Shown here piece after piece: positions 23,955-34,407 of a DNA stretch of 61,039 bases. The stretch is from NCBI GenBank assembly GCA_046723645.1, contig JBKOUY010000128.1:1-61039 (forward strand), in the 5' to 3' direction. Each line of letters opens with the position of its first letter. Position 1 is the first letter of the stretch. The DNA comes from DASQUK01 sp046723645 (GTDB lineage Bacteria > Actinomycetota > Acidimicrobiia > Acidimicrobiales > VFJN01). The notes under the pieces are model-generated. The model had not been told where the DNA came from. It saw only the letters and a list, made by a program, of their open reading frames with translations, and did not search any database. The position numbers and the translations under genes are program-made.

Positions 23955-24636
23955 GCTGTCGGCCGGCTACCTCGGCGAGAACGTCGTCCACCGGGTCTCG
24001 TTCTCGGTGGCGAAGGGCGAGGCGGTGGCCGTGATCGGCTCGAACGGCGCCGGCAAGACCACGCTGTTCCGCGCCGTGTGCGGGTTGCTGAGGCCGTCGC
24101 ACGGGAGCGTGCGCCTCGACGGACGGCCGATCACCCGGCGCCGTGCCCACGACATCGCCAGGGGTGGGCTGGCCTATGTGCCGGCGGAGCGCCACCTGTT
24201 CCCCGAGATGACCGTGGCCGAGAACCTCGACCTGGGTGCCTTTCCGCGGCGGCCACCCCCCGACCGCCGGGCGCTGGTCCTCGAGCTGTTCCCCCGCCTC
24301 GACGAGCGCCGGCGCCAGCGGGCCGGCACCCTCAGCGGCGGCGAGCAGCAGATGCTCGCAGTCGGCCGGGCGCTGATGTCGGAACCACGCCTGCTGCTGC
24401 TGGACGAACCGACCACGGGCCTGGCGCCGAAGCTCGCGGCCGACGCGTACGGCGCGCTGGAGGCCCTCCGCCGGCACGGGCTCACGATCCTCGTCGCCGA
24501 GCAGCAGGTGCCGCTGGCGCTCGGGTTCGCCGACCGGGGCTACGTCCTCGAGGACGGCCGGATCCAGCTCGAGGGAACGTCGGCCGAGCTGGGGGAGAAC
24601 CCCGGCGTCCAGCGGGCGTATCTGGGGGTCGCATGA
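23932..24636 (+). CDS. ABC transporter ATP-binding protein, LivF type
   Basis: 234 residues. Walker A GSNGAGKTT, LivF-typical YVPAERHLFPEMTVAENL, a good signature GTLSGGEQQMLAVGRAL, Walker B LLLLDEPTTGLAPK and switch region VAEQQVPLALG. Pairs with the preceding LivG-type subunit, overlapping its end by 23 bp. Start options ATG 23932, GTG 23935 or ATG 23938. A 117-bp segment with a possible short ORF separates it from the permease gene. Confidence 0.9.
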
Positions 24637-24637
24637 C

Positions 24638-24757
24638 ATGAGCGAGCGTCCCGTAGGGCGAGAGAGCGAGCCGGGCCCGAGCGGCCGTGGGAGCGGGGAA
24701 CAACGCGTGGTCAGCCCGAGCGGCCCGCTGCGAAGCAGCATGAGCGGGAAACAATGA
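24638..24757 (+). CDS. Possible 39-residue ORF between livF- and livH-type genes
   Basis: An ATG one base after the livF-type stop opens a 39-residue frame whose TGA overlaps the next permease ATG. The product is Ser/Gly/Arg/Pro-rich (starts MSERPVGRESEPG) with an internal near-repeat, and matches no family I know. It could be a coupling ORF that carries ribosomes to the permease start, or a chance frame through an intergenic repeat-like sequence rich in GAGCG words. Confidence 0.25.
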   Translation: MSERPVGRESEPGPSGRGSGEQRVVSPSGPLRSSMSGKQ

Positions 24758-25614
24758 GGGCGGTCGTTTTCGACGGCGTGGTCCTCGGCCTGCAGTTCGG
24801 GCTGCTCGGCGTCGGCCTGACCCTCGTCTACGGCCTCGGGGGCGTGCTCAACCTGGCGCAGGGCCAGCTCGCCGTGCTCGGCGCCATCGTCGCTGCCCTG
24901 AGGCTCGACGCCGGAAGTGCCGTCGTGCCCGCGGTGCTCACCGGCCTCGTCGTCGCCGGGACCGTGGGCCTGCTGCTCGACCTCACGCTGATGCAGCCCG
25001 TGTACCGGCGGCGCGGCGAGGACCGCGTGCTGTTGGGCCTCCTGCTCATGCTCGGCGTGGCGTTCATCATCGACGGCGTGCTCACGTGGCGCTACCCGAT
25101 CGAGGCGCTGACGCTGCGGATCGGCGGAGAGCCCGTCGACATCCTCGGGGTGAGGATGCGCACGGGGTCGCTGCTGGCGTCGGCGATCGCCCTCGGGGTG
25201 GGGGCGATCCTCGTCGTCTTCCTGCGCTACGCCACGACCGGGAAGGCCGTGCGCTCGGTGATCCAGGACGAGGAGGGCGCCCAGCTCTGCGGCGTGAGCC
25301 CGGCGACCGTCCGCGCCTTCGTCTTCGCCCTGAGCGGTGTACTGGCGGCGCTGGTGGCGGTGACCCGGTCGATGACCTCGCCGGTCACCGTCAACGCCGG
25401 GATCGACTTCACGATCCTGGCCCTGATCGTCGCCGTGGTCGGCGGGCTCGGCAGCGTGTCCGGGGCGTTCCTGGCCGGGATCCTGCTGGGGGTCGTCAAC
25501 ACGGTGAGTGCCCACTACATCGGCACGTACATCACGACGATCGTGCTGCTCGGGGCCGCAGCGGCCACGATCGTGGTGCGACCGTCGGGCCTGCTGGGCG
25601 CGGGGCGGGAGTGA
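24754..25614 (+). CDS. ABC transporter permease, LivH type
   Basis: 286 residues with about eight membrane helices. Typical LivH segments are LTLVYGLGGVLNLAQGQLAV near the N-terminus, VRSVIQDEEGAQLCGVSP (the EAA-like coupling loop facing the ATPases) and ALIVAVVGGLGSVSGAFLAG toward the end. ATG at 24754; its stop overlaps the GTG of the LivM-type gene. Inner-membrane channel half for the binding protein encoded upstream. Confidence 0.9.
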   Translation: MRAVVFDGVVLGLQFGLLGVGLTLVYGLGGVLNLAQGQLAVLGAIVAALRLDAGSAVVPAVLTGLVVAGTVGLLLDLTLMQPVYRRRGEDRVLLGLLLMLGVAFIIDGVLTWRYPIEALTLRIGGEPVDILGVRMRTGSLLASAIALGVGAILVVFLRYATTGKAVRSVIQDEEGAQLCGVSPATVRAFVFALSGVLAALVAVTRSMTSPVTVNAGIDFTILALIVAVVGGLGSVSGAFLAGILLGVVNTVSAHYIGTYITTIVLLGAAAATIVVRPSGLLGAGRE

Positions 25615-26654
25615 TCCGCCGGGCGGCGACGGTGGGCAGGGCGGGCGCCCCGGCGGTGCGCGCGTACGCGCCGGTCGTGCTGGCCGGGGCCCTCGTCGCG
25701 CTGCTACCGCTGCGCTACGGCGACTCCCGGCCGATGATGGGCGTCGTCATCGGCGGCGTGCTGTTCGCCTGCTACGCCGTCGGTTTCAACGTCATCTTCG
25801 GGAGCACCGGCCAGCTCTTCCTGTGCACCGGCGCACTCGCCGGCATCGGCGGGTATGCGTCCGCGATCCTCAGCGACCGGCATGGCCTCCCGATGGTGCT
25901 GACGATGCTCCTGGCCAGCCTCATGGCCGCAGCCGTCGGTGGGCTGTTGAGCTGGATCGCGGTGAGCCGGTCGCTGGGCGTGATCTTCACCGGCATCGTG
26001 ACCCTGACGTTCGCGCTGGCGTTCCAGAACCTGCTGCTCGGCCAGCGTGACCTCACCGGGGGCGAGACGGGGCTGGTCGTGGAGGCCGGATCGGACACGT
26101 TGCTGGGCGAACAGGTGGCGCCGTTCTACGTGTTCGTCGTGCTCCTCACCGCCTACCTCGCCCTGTTCCGGGCGCTCCAGCGGTCGCACATCGGCTGGGC
26201 GTTCCGCGCCCTGCGCGACGACGAGATCGCGGCCGAGCTGGCCGGGGTCGACGTCAAGCGGTACCGGGTCCTGGCGGGCACGCTGGGCTCGGGGATGATC
26301 GGGCTCGCGGGGGCGCTCTACGCCCACAGCGAGGGCTTCATCAGCCCCTCGACGTTCAGCTTCGGCGAGGTCGACGTGCTCGTCATCGTGATGCTCGCGT
26401 TCGGCGGCATCGGCAGTCTGCTCGGGCCAGTGGTCGGCGCCGCCACCTTCACGGTCCTCGAGGAGTGGATGGAGTCGTTCGACGAGTACCGCCTGATCAT
26501 CTACGGGTCGGTGATCCTGGTGCTGTTCCTCGTGCTGCCGCGGGGTGTGGTGCCCACGGTGCAGCGGCTGGTCGAGGTCGCACGCCGTCGGGCGGTCCGA
26601 CGCGCACCGGCCTCCACCGCTCAGCCGCCCGTCGATACCCTCACGCACGGATGA
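25611..26654 (+). CDS. ABC transporter permease, LivM type
   Basis: 347 residues, eight to ten membrane helices. The coupling loop is seen in RALRDDEIAAELAGVDVKRY, and the typical LivM end in MLAFGGIGSLLGPVVGAA. An Arg-rich cytoplasmic tail closes the protein. GTG at 25611 overlaps the LivH-type stop by 4 bp; the stop overlaps boxC by 4 bp, placing transport and benzoyl-CoA catabolism in one transcript. Confidence 0.9.
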   Translation: MIRRAATVGRAGAPAVRAYAPVVLAGALVALLPLRYGDSRPMMGVVIGGVLFACYAVGFNVIFGSTGQLFLCTGALAGIGGYASAILSDRHGLPMVLTMLLASLMAAAVGGLLSWIAVSRSLGVIFTGIVTLTFALAFQNLLLGQRDLTGGETGLVVEAGSDTLLGEQVAPFYVFVVLLTAYLALFRALQRSHIGWAFRALRDDEIAAELAGVDVKRYRVLAGTLGSGMIGLAGALYAHSEGFISPSTFSFGEVDVLVIVMLAFGGIGSLLGPVVGAATFTVLEEWMESFDEYRLIIYGSVILVLFLVLPRGVVPTVQRLVEVARRRAVRRAPASTAQPPVDTLTHG

Positions 26655-28306
26655 CGATTGAACCCGGGACCGATCCGTCCTCGTACCGGCACTGGGAGGT
26701 GTCGTACGAGGGGCCGGTGGCGACGCTCACCATGCGGGTTACGCCCGATGCCGGGTTGCGCGACGACTACGAGCTCAAGCTCAACAGCTACGACCTGGGC
26801 GTCGACATCGAGCTGCACGACGCAGTCCAGCGGCTGCGCTTCGAGCATCCCGAGGTCAAGGCGGTGGTGCTCACCGGCGGTCTCGACAAGGTCTTCTGCT
26901 CCGGGGCGAACATCCAGATGCTCGCCGGGTCGACGCACGCCCACAAGGTGAACTTCTGCAAGTTCACCAACGAGACCCGCCTGGGCATCGAGGACGCCAC
27001 GGCCCACTCGGGCCAGACGTGGATCGCTGCGGTCAACGGCACGGCCGCCGGCGGCGGCTACGAGCTGGCGCTGGCGTGCGAGGAGATCGTGCTCGTCGAC
27101 GACCGGTCGTCGGCCGTGTCGCTGCCCGAGGTTCCCCTGCTGGCGGTGCTGCCCGGCACGGGCGGGCTGACGCGGTTGGTCGACAAGCGCGGCGTGCGGC
27201 GCGACCGGGCCGACGTGTTCGCCACCCGGACCGAGGGGATCAAGGGCCGGCAGGCGGTGGAGTGGGGCCTGGTCGACGCCGTCGCCCCCCGGAGCCGCTT
27301 CGACGGCCTCGTGCGGCAGCGTGCGGAGGCCCGCGCCGCCGAGTCCGACCGCCCGGATGGCGGGCCAGGCGTGTCGTTGCCGCCGCTAGAGGTCCGCGTC
27401 GACGACGACGGGCTGCGCTACGGCTCGGTGTCGGTGGCGATCGATCGGGGGCTGCGCGCCGCGTTCGTCACGGTCAACGCGCCGAACGGGCGCGAGCCGT
27501 CCGACCCGGCCGAGCTGCTCGCCGCCGGCGCCTCCGCCTGGGTGCTGTCGGCCGTCCGCGAGCTCGACGACGCCATCCTGCGGCTGCGGTTCAACGAGCC
27601 CGACGTCGGCACCTGGGTGCTGCGCACCGACGGTGACCCCGCCCTGGTCGCCGCCGCGGAGGAGTTGCTGGCCCCCGGAGCGTCCGACCACTGGCTGGCC
27701 CGGGAGGTGCGCCTGTACTGGTGCCGAACCCTCAAGCGCCTCGACCTGTCTGCCCGCACGCTGGTGGCGCTGGTCGAGCCCGGGAGTTGCTTCGTCGGGC
27801 TGCTCGCCGAGCTGGTCCTCGCCGCCGACCGGTCGTTCATGTTCGACGGGAGGCAGCCCGACAACGACCTCCCGGCGCCCGAGCTGAGGCTGACGCCGGC
27901 GAACGACGGCTGGTTCCCGATGTCGAACGGGCTCAGCCGGCTCGCCACCCGGTTCTGGGCCGACGACGGCGGCCTCGATGCGGCGCGGGCGCAGATCGGC
28001 AAGAACGTGGTCGCGCACGAGGCCGCGGACGTCGGCCTCGTGACGTTCACGCCCGACGACATCGACTGGGACGACGAAGTGCGGCTGTCGCTCGACGAGC
28101 GCGCCAGCTTCTCGCCCGACGCGCTCACCGGCATGGAGGCCAACCTGCGCTTCGCCGGGCCCGAGACCATGGAGACCAAGATCTTCGGCCGGCTGTCCGC
28201 GTGGCAGAACTGGATCTTCCAGCGCCCCAACGCTGCGGGCGGCGAGGGTGCGCTGCGCCGCTTCGGTACCGGCTCGCGCCCGTCGTACGATCGGGCACGG
28301 ACCTGA
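26651..28306 (+). CDS. boxC: 2,3-Epoxybenzoyl-CoA dihydrolase (benzoyl-CoA-dihydrodiol lyase)
   Basis: 551 residues, the size of BoxC. Double crotonase-fold protein that opens epoxybenzoyl-CoA and expels formate to give 3,4-dehydroadipyl-CoA semialdehyde. N-terminal crotonase half shows VFCSGANIQMLAGSTHAHKV and NGTAAGGGYELALACEEI (oxyanion hole glycines); the second half shows WCRTLKRLDLSARTLVALVE and GSCFVGLLAELVLAADR, then PMSNGLSRLATRFWAD and the C-terminal METKIFGRLSAWQNWIFQRP. ATG at 26651 overlaps the permease stop. Followed by boxB. Confidence 0.93.
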   Translation: MTIEPGTDPSSYRHWEVSYEGPVATLTMRVTPDAGLRDDYELKLNSYDLGVDIELHDAVQRLRFEHPEVKAVVLTGGLDKVFCSGANIQMLAGSTHAHKVNFCKFTNETRLGIEDATAHSGQTWIAAVNGTAAGGGYELALACEEIVLVDDRSSAVSLPEVPLLAVLPGTGGLTRLVDKRGVRRDRADVFATRTEGIKGRQAVEWGLVDAVAPRSRFDGLVRQRAEARAAESDRPDGGPGVSLPPLEVRVDDDGLRYGSVSVAIDRGLRAAFVTVNAPNGREPSDPAELLAAGASAWVLSAVRELDDAILRLRFNEPDVGTWVLRTDGDPALVAAAEELLAPGASDHWLAREVRLYWCRTLKRLDLSARTLVALVEPGSCFVGLLAELVLAADRSFMFDGRQPDNDLPAPELRLTPANDGWFPMSNGLSRLATRFWADDGGLDAARAQIGKNVVAHEAADVGLVTFTPDDIDWDDEVRLSLDERASFSPDALTGMEANLRFAGPETMETKIFGRLSAWQNWIFQRPNAAGGEGALRRFGTGSRPSYDRART

Positions 28307-28322
28307 GGGCCATGATCGGGCC

Positions 28323-29732
<1,410 letters not shown>

Positions 29733-29748
29733 CGCCGGAGGGGGACAC

Positions 29749-31326
29749 ATGGGCCAGTACAACGCCGCCGCCTGGCTGCTCGACCGCCAGCTCGACGGTG
29801 GTCACGGCGACCGGATCGCCTACCGGATAGACGGTCGCACGGTCAGCTATGCGGTTCTGGGCGACGAGGTAGCGCGCGCCCAGAACGCCCTGGGCGAACT
29901 CGACGTCCGCCGCGGGGAGCGGGTGGCGCTGGTCGTCGACGACGAGCTGGCGTTCCTGGCCTGGTTCCTGGGTGCCCTGCGCGCCGGTGCGGTCCCCGTG
30001 CCGCTGTCGACCATGCTGACCGCCGAGGAACTGGCGGCGATCGTCGTCGACGCCGGCGCAGGCACGGTCGTCGTCTCCGCCGGCTACGGCGGGCACCTCG
30101 GGACCATGGCCGCAGGACCCTCGGAGCTCCGCAACGCGGTGGTGATCGGCGACGCGGTGGCCGCGGGCGGGCTTCCCGTGCACCGCTGGTCGGACTTCAC
30201 CGACCGTTCCCAGGCGCCGGTGGCCCAGACCGGGCCCGACTCGCCTGCGTTCTGGCTGTACAGCTCCGGGACCACCGGCTCGCCCAAGGGCGTGATGCAC
30301 CGCCAAGCCAGCATGCAGGCCACGGCCGAGACCTATGCCCGGTCGGTCCTGGAGATCGGGCCCGACGACCGGTGCCTCTCGGTGGCGAAGCTGTTCTTCG
30401 CCTACGGGCTCGGCAACTCCCTGACGTTCCCGCTGTCGGTGGGCGCGAGCGCCGTGCTCAACCCCCGGCGCCCGACGCCGGCCGAGGTCCTCGCCCTGGT
30501 CCGCAACGAGCGGCCCACCCTGTTCTTCGCCACCCCCGGCTTCATCGCGGCCCTGCTGGACGCCGACCCGCCCGACGACGCCTTCGCCTCCGTGCGGTCC
30601 ACGGTCACGGCGGGCGAGGCGCTCCCGGCGGAGCTGCACCGGCGGTTCCAGGCCCGCTTCGGCCACCCCGTACTCGACGGGATCGGGACGACGGAGGCGC
30701 TGCACATCTTCCTGTCCAACACCAAGGGCGCGGAGCGGCCGGGCACCAGCGGCACGCCGGTCCCGGGATACGACGCCCGGCTGGTCGACGAGGCGGGCCA
30801 CGAGGTGACCGAACCCGATACGCCCGGCCACCTCCAGGTGCGGGGGCCGTCGCTGGCCACCGGGTACTGGTGCCGAGACGCGGCCACGCGGGCCGCCTTC
30901 CTGGGGGAGTGGCTTGTCACCGGCGACGTCTACCGCCGGTCGGCCGATGGCCATTGGACGTTCCTGGGCCGCAACAACGACATGATCAAGGCCGGTGGCA
31001 TCTGGGTGTCGCCCGCGGAGGTCGAGAGCGTCCTCGTCGAGCATCCCGACGTGCTCGAAGCTGCCGTGGTGGGGGGCCGGGACGCCGACGGGCTGGAGGT
31101 CACCGTCGCCTTCCTCGTCCCCCGGTCCGGACACGACGTCGACCCGGCCGCCATCGACGCCCATTGCCGCGAGCGCATGGCGGCGTTCAAGCGCCCGCGC
31201 CGCATCGAGGTGGTGGACCAGCTCCCCAAGACGGCCACCGGCAAGGTCCGGCGCTTCGCCCTGCGCGAGCGGCTCGAGGTCCTGCAGGCCGGTGGTGCGC
31301 CCGTGGGCGCCGGCGAGGGCGGCTGA
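29749..31326 (+). CDS. Benzoate-CoA ligase family protein
   Basis: 525 residues, ANL adenylating superfamily. Activates benzoate (or a substituted benzoate) to its CoA thioester with ATP, the entry step for BoxB. The phosphate-binding loop is YSSGTTGSPKGVMH, the aromatic-pocket region LFFAYGLGNSLTFPLSVGA and DGIGTTEALHIFLSN are typical of benzoate-CoA ligases, and the C-terminal catalytic lysine is in PKTATGKVRR. ATG with GGAGGGGG upstream, 16 bp after boxB. Hydroxybenzoate- or 2-aminobenzoate-CoA ligase are alternatives; the box neighbours favour benzoate. Confidence 0.9.
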   Translation: MGQYNAAAWLLDRQLDGGHGDRIAYRIDGRTVSYAVLGDEVARAQNALGELDVRRGERVALVVDDELAFLAWFLGALRAGAVPVPLSTMLTAEELAAIVVDAGAGTVVVSAGYGGHLGTMAAGPSELRNAVVIGDAVAAGGLPVHRWSDFTDRSQAPVAQTGPDSPAFWLYSSGTTGSPKGVMHRQASMQATAETYARSVLEIGPDDRCLSVAKLFFAYGLGNSLTFPLSVGASAVLNPRRPTPAEVLALVRNERPTLFFATPGFIAALLDADPPDDAFASVRSTVTAGEALPAELHRRFQARFGHPVLDGIGTTEALHIFLSNTKGAERPGTSGTPVPGYDARLVDEAGHEVTEPDTPGHLQVRGPSLATGYWCRDAATRAAFLGEWLVTGDVYRRSADGHWTFLGRNNDMIKAGGIWVSPAEVESVLVEHPDVLEAAVVGGRDADGLEVTVAFLVPRSGHDVDPAAIDAHCRERMAAFKRPRRIEVVDQLPKTATGKVRRFALRERLEVLQAGGAPVGAGEGG

Positions 31327-31331
31327 CGGCC

Positions 31332-32243
31332 GTGCCCGGTGGGGCCGCGGTCATCGACGTCGACGAGCTGGTCGCCATCGACGTGCACACGCACGCAGAG
31401 GTGTCGGCGGTGACCGGCCGGGGGTCGTTGACGCCCGAGCTGGAGCGGGCGGCCGACGAGTACTTCGGGATCCGCGACCGCCAGCGACCGACCGTGGAGC
31501 AGATGGCCGCCTACTACCGCGAGCGCAGGATGATGGCGGTGGTGTTCACCGTCGACGCCACGACGGCGATGGGTGTGCCCCCGGTGCCCAACGACGAGAT
31601 CGCCGAGGCTGCGCATGCGCACCCCGATGTACTCATTCCGTTCGGCAGCGTCGACCCCCACCTGGGGCTGGCTGCGGTCAGGGAGGTCCACCGCCTGGTG
31701 GATGAACAACACGTGCGGGGATTCAAGTTCCATCCCACCGTCCAGGCGTTCCACCCCAACGACCGCATGGCGTACCCGGTGTACGAAGCGATCGCCGAGC
31801 ACGGGCTGATCGCGCTGTTCCACACCGGGCAGACCGGCATCGGCGTCGGGGTGCCCGGCGGCGCCGGCCTGCGCCTGAAGTACTCCAACCCATTGGCGGT
31901 CGACGACGTGGCCGCCGACTTTCCCGACCTGCCCATCGTGCTGGCGCACCCGTCGTTCCCGTGGCAGGACGAAGCGCTCGCAGTGGCCACCCACAAGCCC
32001 CTGGTCCACATCGACCTGTCGGGCTGGTCGCCCCGCTACTTCCCGCCGCAGCTGGTCCAGTACGCCAACACGCTCCTGGCCGACAAGGTGCTGTTCGGGT
32101 CGGACTTCCCGATGATCACCCCCGATCGCTGGCTGGCCGACTTCGAGACGCTCGACATCAAGCCGGAGGTGAGGCCGAAGATCCTCAAGGACAACGCAGC
32201 CCGGCTGCTCGGGTTGAGCGACGTGCGTCCGGGCGATGCGTGA
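31332..32243 (+). CDS. Amidohydrolase-family (ACMSD-like) protein
   Basis: 303 residues from a GTG at 31332. Metal-dependent amidohydrolase 2 family: IDVHTHAEVS (HxH), GFKFHPTVQAFHPND, LIALFHTGQTGIGVG, LAHPSFPWQDEALAVA and the catalytic Asp in LFGSDFPMITPDRW. It resembles the actinobacterial hydrolases that cleave 4-hydroxyphenyl-beta-ketoacyl-CoA during side-chain shortening of hydroxycinnamates (CouO type), which would feed 4-hydroxybenzoate to PobA; this is inference, and no matching hydratase lies nearby. Six bp after the benzoate-CoA ligase; the next ligase overlaps it by 8 bp. Confidence 0.8.
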   Translation: MPGGAAVIDVDELVAIDVHTHAEVSAVTGRGSLTPELERAADEYFGIRDRQRPTVEQMAAYYRERRMMAVVFTVDATTAMGVPPVPNDEIAEAAHAHPDVLIPFGSVDPHLGLAAVREVHRLVDEQHVRGFKFHPTVQAFHPNDRMAYPVYEAIAEHGLIALFHTGQTGIGVGVPGGAGLRLKYSNPLAVDDVAADFPDLPIVLAHPSFPWQDEALAVATHKPLVHIDLSGWSPRYFPPQLVQYANTLLADKVLFGSDFPMITPDRWLADFETLDIKPEVRPKILKDNAARLLGLSDVRPGDA

Positions 32244-33759
32244 CCAAGGCCTGGGCTCGTGGCCGGTTCGGCGGCGCCGCTTGTCGCCCGCCCACGTCGC
32301 CTTTGCACACGGTGACGCCCGCCGCACCTACGCCGAGCTCCACGACCGCACCCGCCGACTGGCCGTCGCGCTGCGCGACCTCGGCGTGGGGCGCGGCGAC
32401 CGCGTCGCGTACCTGGGCCCCAACGACCCCACGCTCCTGGAGACGCTGTTCGCCACCACCGCCCTCGGGGGCGTCTTCGTCCCGCTGAACTGGCGGCTCG
32501 CCGCGTCCGAGCTGACCTACATCGCCGCGGACTGCGGCGCCACGCTGCTCGTGCACGCCGCCGCCATGGCCGAGGCGGCCGAGGCGGTGGCCGGGGACGA
32601 GTCGACGGCGCTGCTCCACCTGGTGGAGCTCGGCCCTGCGTTCGAGGGCCTGGCGACTGGTGGCGGCGTGGGCGGAGGCGTTCCGGCGCTGGTCGACGCC
32701 CACGTCGCCCTCGACGACGCGGCCGTCATCATCTACACGTCGGGCACGACCGGCCGGCCCAAGGGCGCCACGCTGAGCCACGGGAACATCACGTGGAACT
32801 GCGTCAACGTGCTCATCGACACCGATCTGGGCTCAGACGAGGTGGCGCTCGTGTGCGCCCCGCTGTTCCACGTGGCGGCGCTCAACATGGTCTCACTGCC
32901 GATGGTCATGAAGGGCGGCACGATCGTGCTCACGGGCGCGTTCGACCCCGAGACCGCGCTGGAGCTGATCGCCCGCCACCGGGTGACCGTGATGTTCGGC
33001 GTGCCGTCGATGTTCAACGCGATGGCCCAGGTGCCCGCGTTCGCCTCCGCCGACCTGTCCAGCCTGCGGCGGCTCCTGTGCGGCGGTGCGCCCGTGCCGC
33101 TGTCGACCATCCGCACGTACCTCGATCGCGGCATCCCGTTCCTGCAGGGCTACGGGATGACGGAGACGTCGCCCGGCGCCCTGTTCCTGGGCGCCGAGCG
33201 ATCCGCCGACAAGGCCGGCACCGCCGGGGTGGCGTCGTTCTTCACCGACGTGCGCGTGGTGCGGCCCGATGGGGGCGAGGTGGCGCCGGGCGAAAAGGGC
33301 GAGGTGGTCGTGGCCGGGCCCAACGTGATGAGTGGCTACTGGAACCGCCCCGACGCCACCGCCGAGGTGATGGACGGGGAATGGTTCCGGTCCGGCGACG
33401 TGGCGGTCGTCGACGACGACGGCTACGTGACGATCGTCGACCGGATGAAGGACATGATCATCTCCGGCGGCGAGAACGTCTACCCGGCCGAGGTGGAGGA
33501 CGTCATCTACAGCCATCCCGACGTCGCCGAGTGCGCGGTGATCGGCGTGGCCGACGAGCGCTGGGGCGAGGTCGGTCGGGCCATCGTGGTCCGGCGGGCG
33601 GGCACGGCCCTCGACGAGCGGGAACTGCTCGCCCACCTCGACGGGAGGCTGGCCCGCTACAAGCTGCCCCGGTCGGTCGTGTTCACCGACCGGCTGCCCC
33701 GCAGCGGCGCCGGCAAGGTGCTCAAGGCCGAGCTGCGTGAGGTGTTTGGCACCGCCTGA
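32236..33759 (+). CDS. Acyl-CoA synthetase (AMP-forming, ANL superfamily)
   Basis: 507 residues. Adenylate-forming ligase with IIYTSGTTGRPKGATLSHGN as A3 motif, QGYGMTETSPGALFL as A5, DRMKDMIISGGENVYPAEVE as A8 and the C-terminal lysine in PRSGAGKVLK. Fatty-acid, cinnamate or other aryl acids are possible; the sequence is closer in style to the long-chain/feruloyl-CoA synthetase group than to the benzoate-CoA ligase upstream. ATG at 32236 overlaps the amidohydrolase end. Last gene of the long plus-strand operon beginning at 21796. With the amidohydrolase it could handle side-chain aromatic acids. Confidence 0.88.
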   Translation: MRDQGLGSWPVRRRRLSPAHVAFAHGDARRTYAELHDRTRRLAVALRDLGVGRGDRVAYLGPNDPTLLETLFATTALGGVFVPLNWRLAASELTYIAADCGATLLVHAAAMAEAAEAVAGDESTALLHLVELGPAFEGLATGGGVGGGVPALVDAHVALDDAAVIIYTSGTTGRPKGATLSHGNITWNCVNVLIDTDLGSDEVALVCAPLFHVAALNMVSLPMVMKGGTIVLTGAFDPETALELIARHRVTVMFGVPSMFNAMAQVPAFASADLSSLRRLLCGGAPVPLSTIRTYLDRGIPFLQGYGMTETSPGALFLGAERSADKAGTAGVASFFTDVRVVRPDGGEVAPGEKGEVVVAGPNVMSGYWNRPDATAEVMDGEWFRSGDVAVVDDDGYVTIVDRMKDMIISGGENVYPAEVEDVIYSHPDVAECAVIGVADERWGEVGRAIVVRRAGTALDERELLAHLDGRLARYKLPRSVVFTDRLPRSGAGKVLKAELREVFGTA

Positions 33760-33769
33760 GCTGGGCGGT

Positions 33770-34357
33770 TCACGCCTCCACGTCGGCGCGCCGGCGACCC
33801 GACAGGATGATCAGCTCCTCGTGGAGCTCGAACCACACCGTGTGGTAGCTGTCCTTGAGCGGCGCCGCCAGCATCGAGTGGTCACCGTCGTCGATCAGCG
33901 TCAGCGCCCGCCGGAGCCGGCGGGGGTACACGTCGAAGCGGGTCAGGGCGCTCGCCAGGGGCCCGAGCGCCGTCGACACCCTCGCATCGGTGCGGCGCAG
34001 CCTGGCGATGACCCTTTCGTCGTGGCGGCGGTCGCTGTGGTCGTTGACCGTGAGCTCGCCGCCGACCGGCCGCATTTGCCAGTCGGTGACGATCTGTTTG
34101 ACGTCGTCGTTGATCGGCACGAACGACTCGTACACGTCGTCGATGACCGGGCCGGCCCGCTCGCGCTCGCGCGCGTAGAGCTCGTCGACCCGGCCGCGGC
34201 CGAGGTCGGTCAACCGATAGCCGAGCTTCGTGCCCTCCACCAGACCGGCGGCCTCGAGCTCCGAGATCGCGGTGGTGGCGTCGGCCTCGACCGCCGCCCC
34301 GAGCGCCTCGTGCGTCGCCCGCCCCTTGAGGCACAGCACCTGCAGAAGGTGATCCAC
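33770..34357 (-). CDS. Winged-helix-like hypothetical regulator
   Basis: 195 residues. No confident family. The first 60 residues look like a winged helix: DHLLQVLCLKGRATHEALG, then AVEADATTAISELEAAGLVE and TKLGYRLTDLGRGRV, ordered as in MarR/PadR-type DNA-binding domains. The rest is helical and charged, without a recognisable ligand domain (SFVPINDDVKQIVTDWQ, FDVYPRRLRRALTLIDDGD). GTG at 34357 with GAGGAGG upstream. It lies convergent to the acyl-CoA ligase and behind the MarR gene, so it may regulate either operon. Confidence 0.6.
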   Translation of the reverse strand: MDHLLQVLCLKGRATHEALGAAVEADATTAISELEAAGLVEGTKLGYRLTDLGRGRVDELYARERERAGPVIDDVYESFVPINDDVKQIVTDWQMRPVGGELTVNDHSDRRHDERVIARLRRTDARVSTALGPLASALTRFDVYPRRLRRALTLIDDGDHSMLAAPLKDSYHTVWFELHEELIILSGRRRADVEA

Positions 34358-34407
34358 TACCCGTCCTCCTCGAGCTCTCCCATGCCCTGGCGACCGAACA
34401 TCGAACG

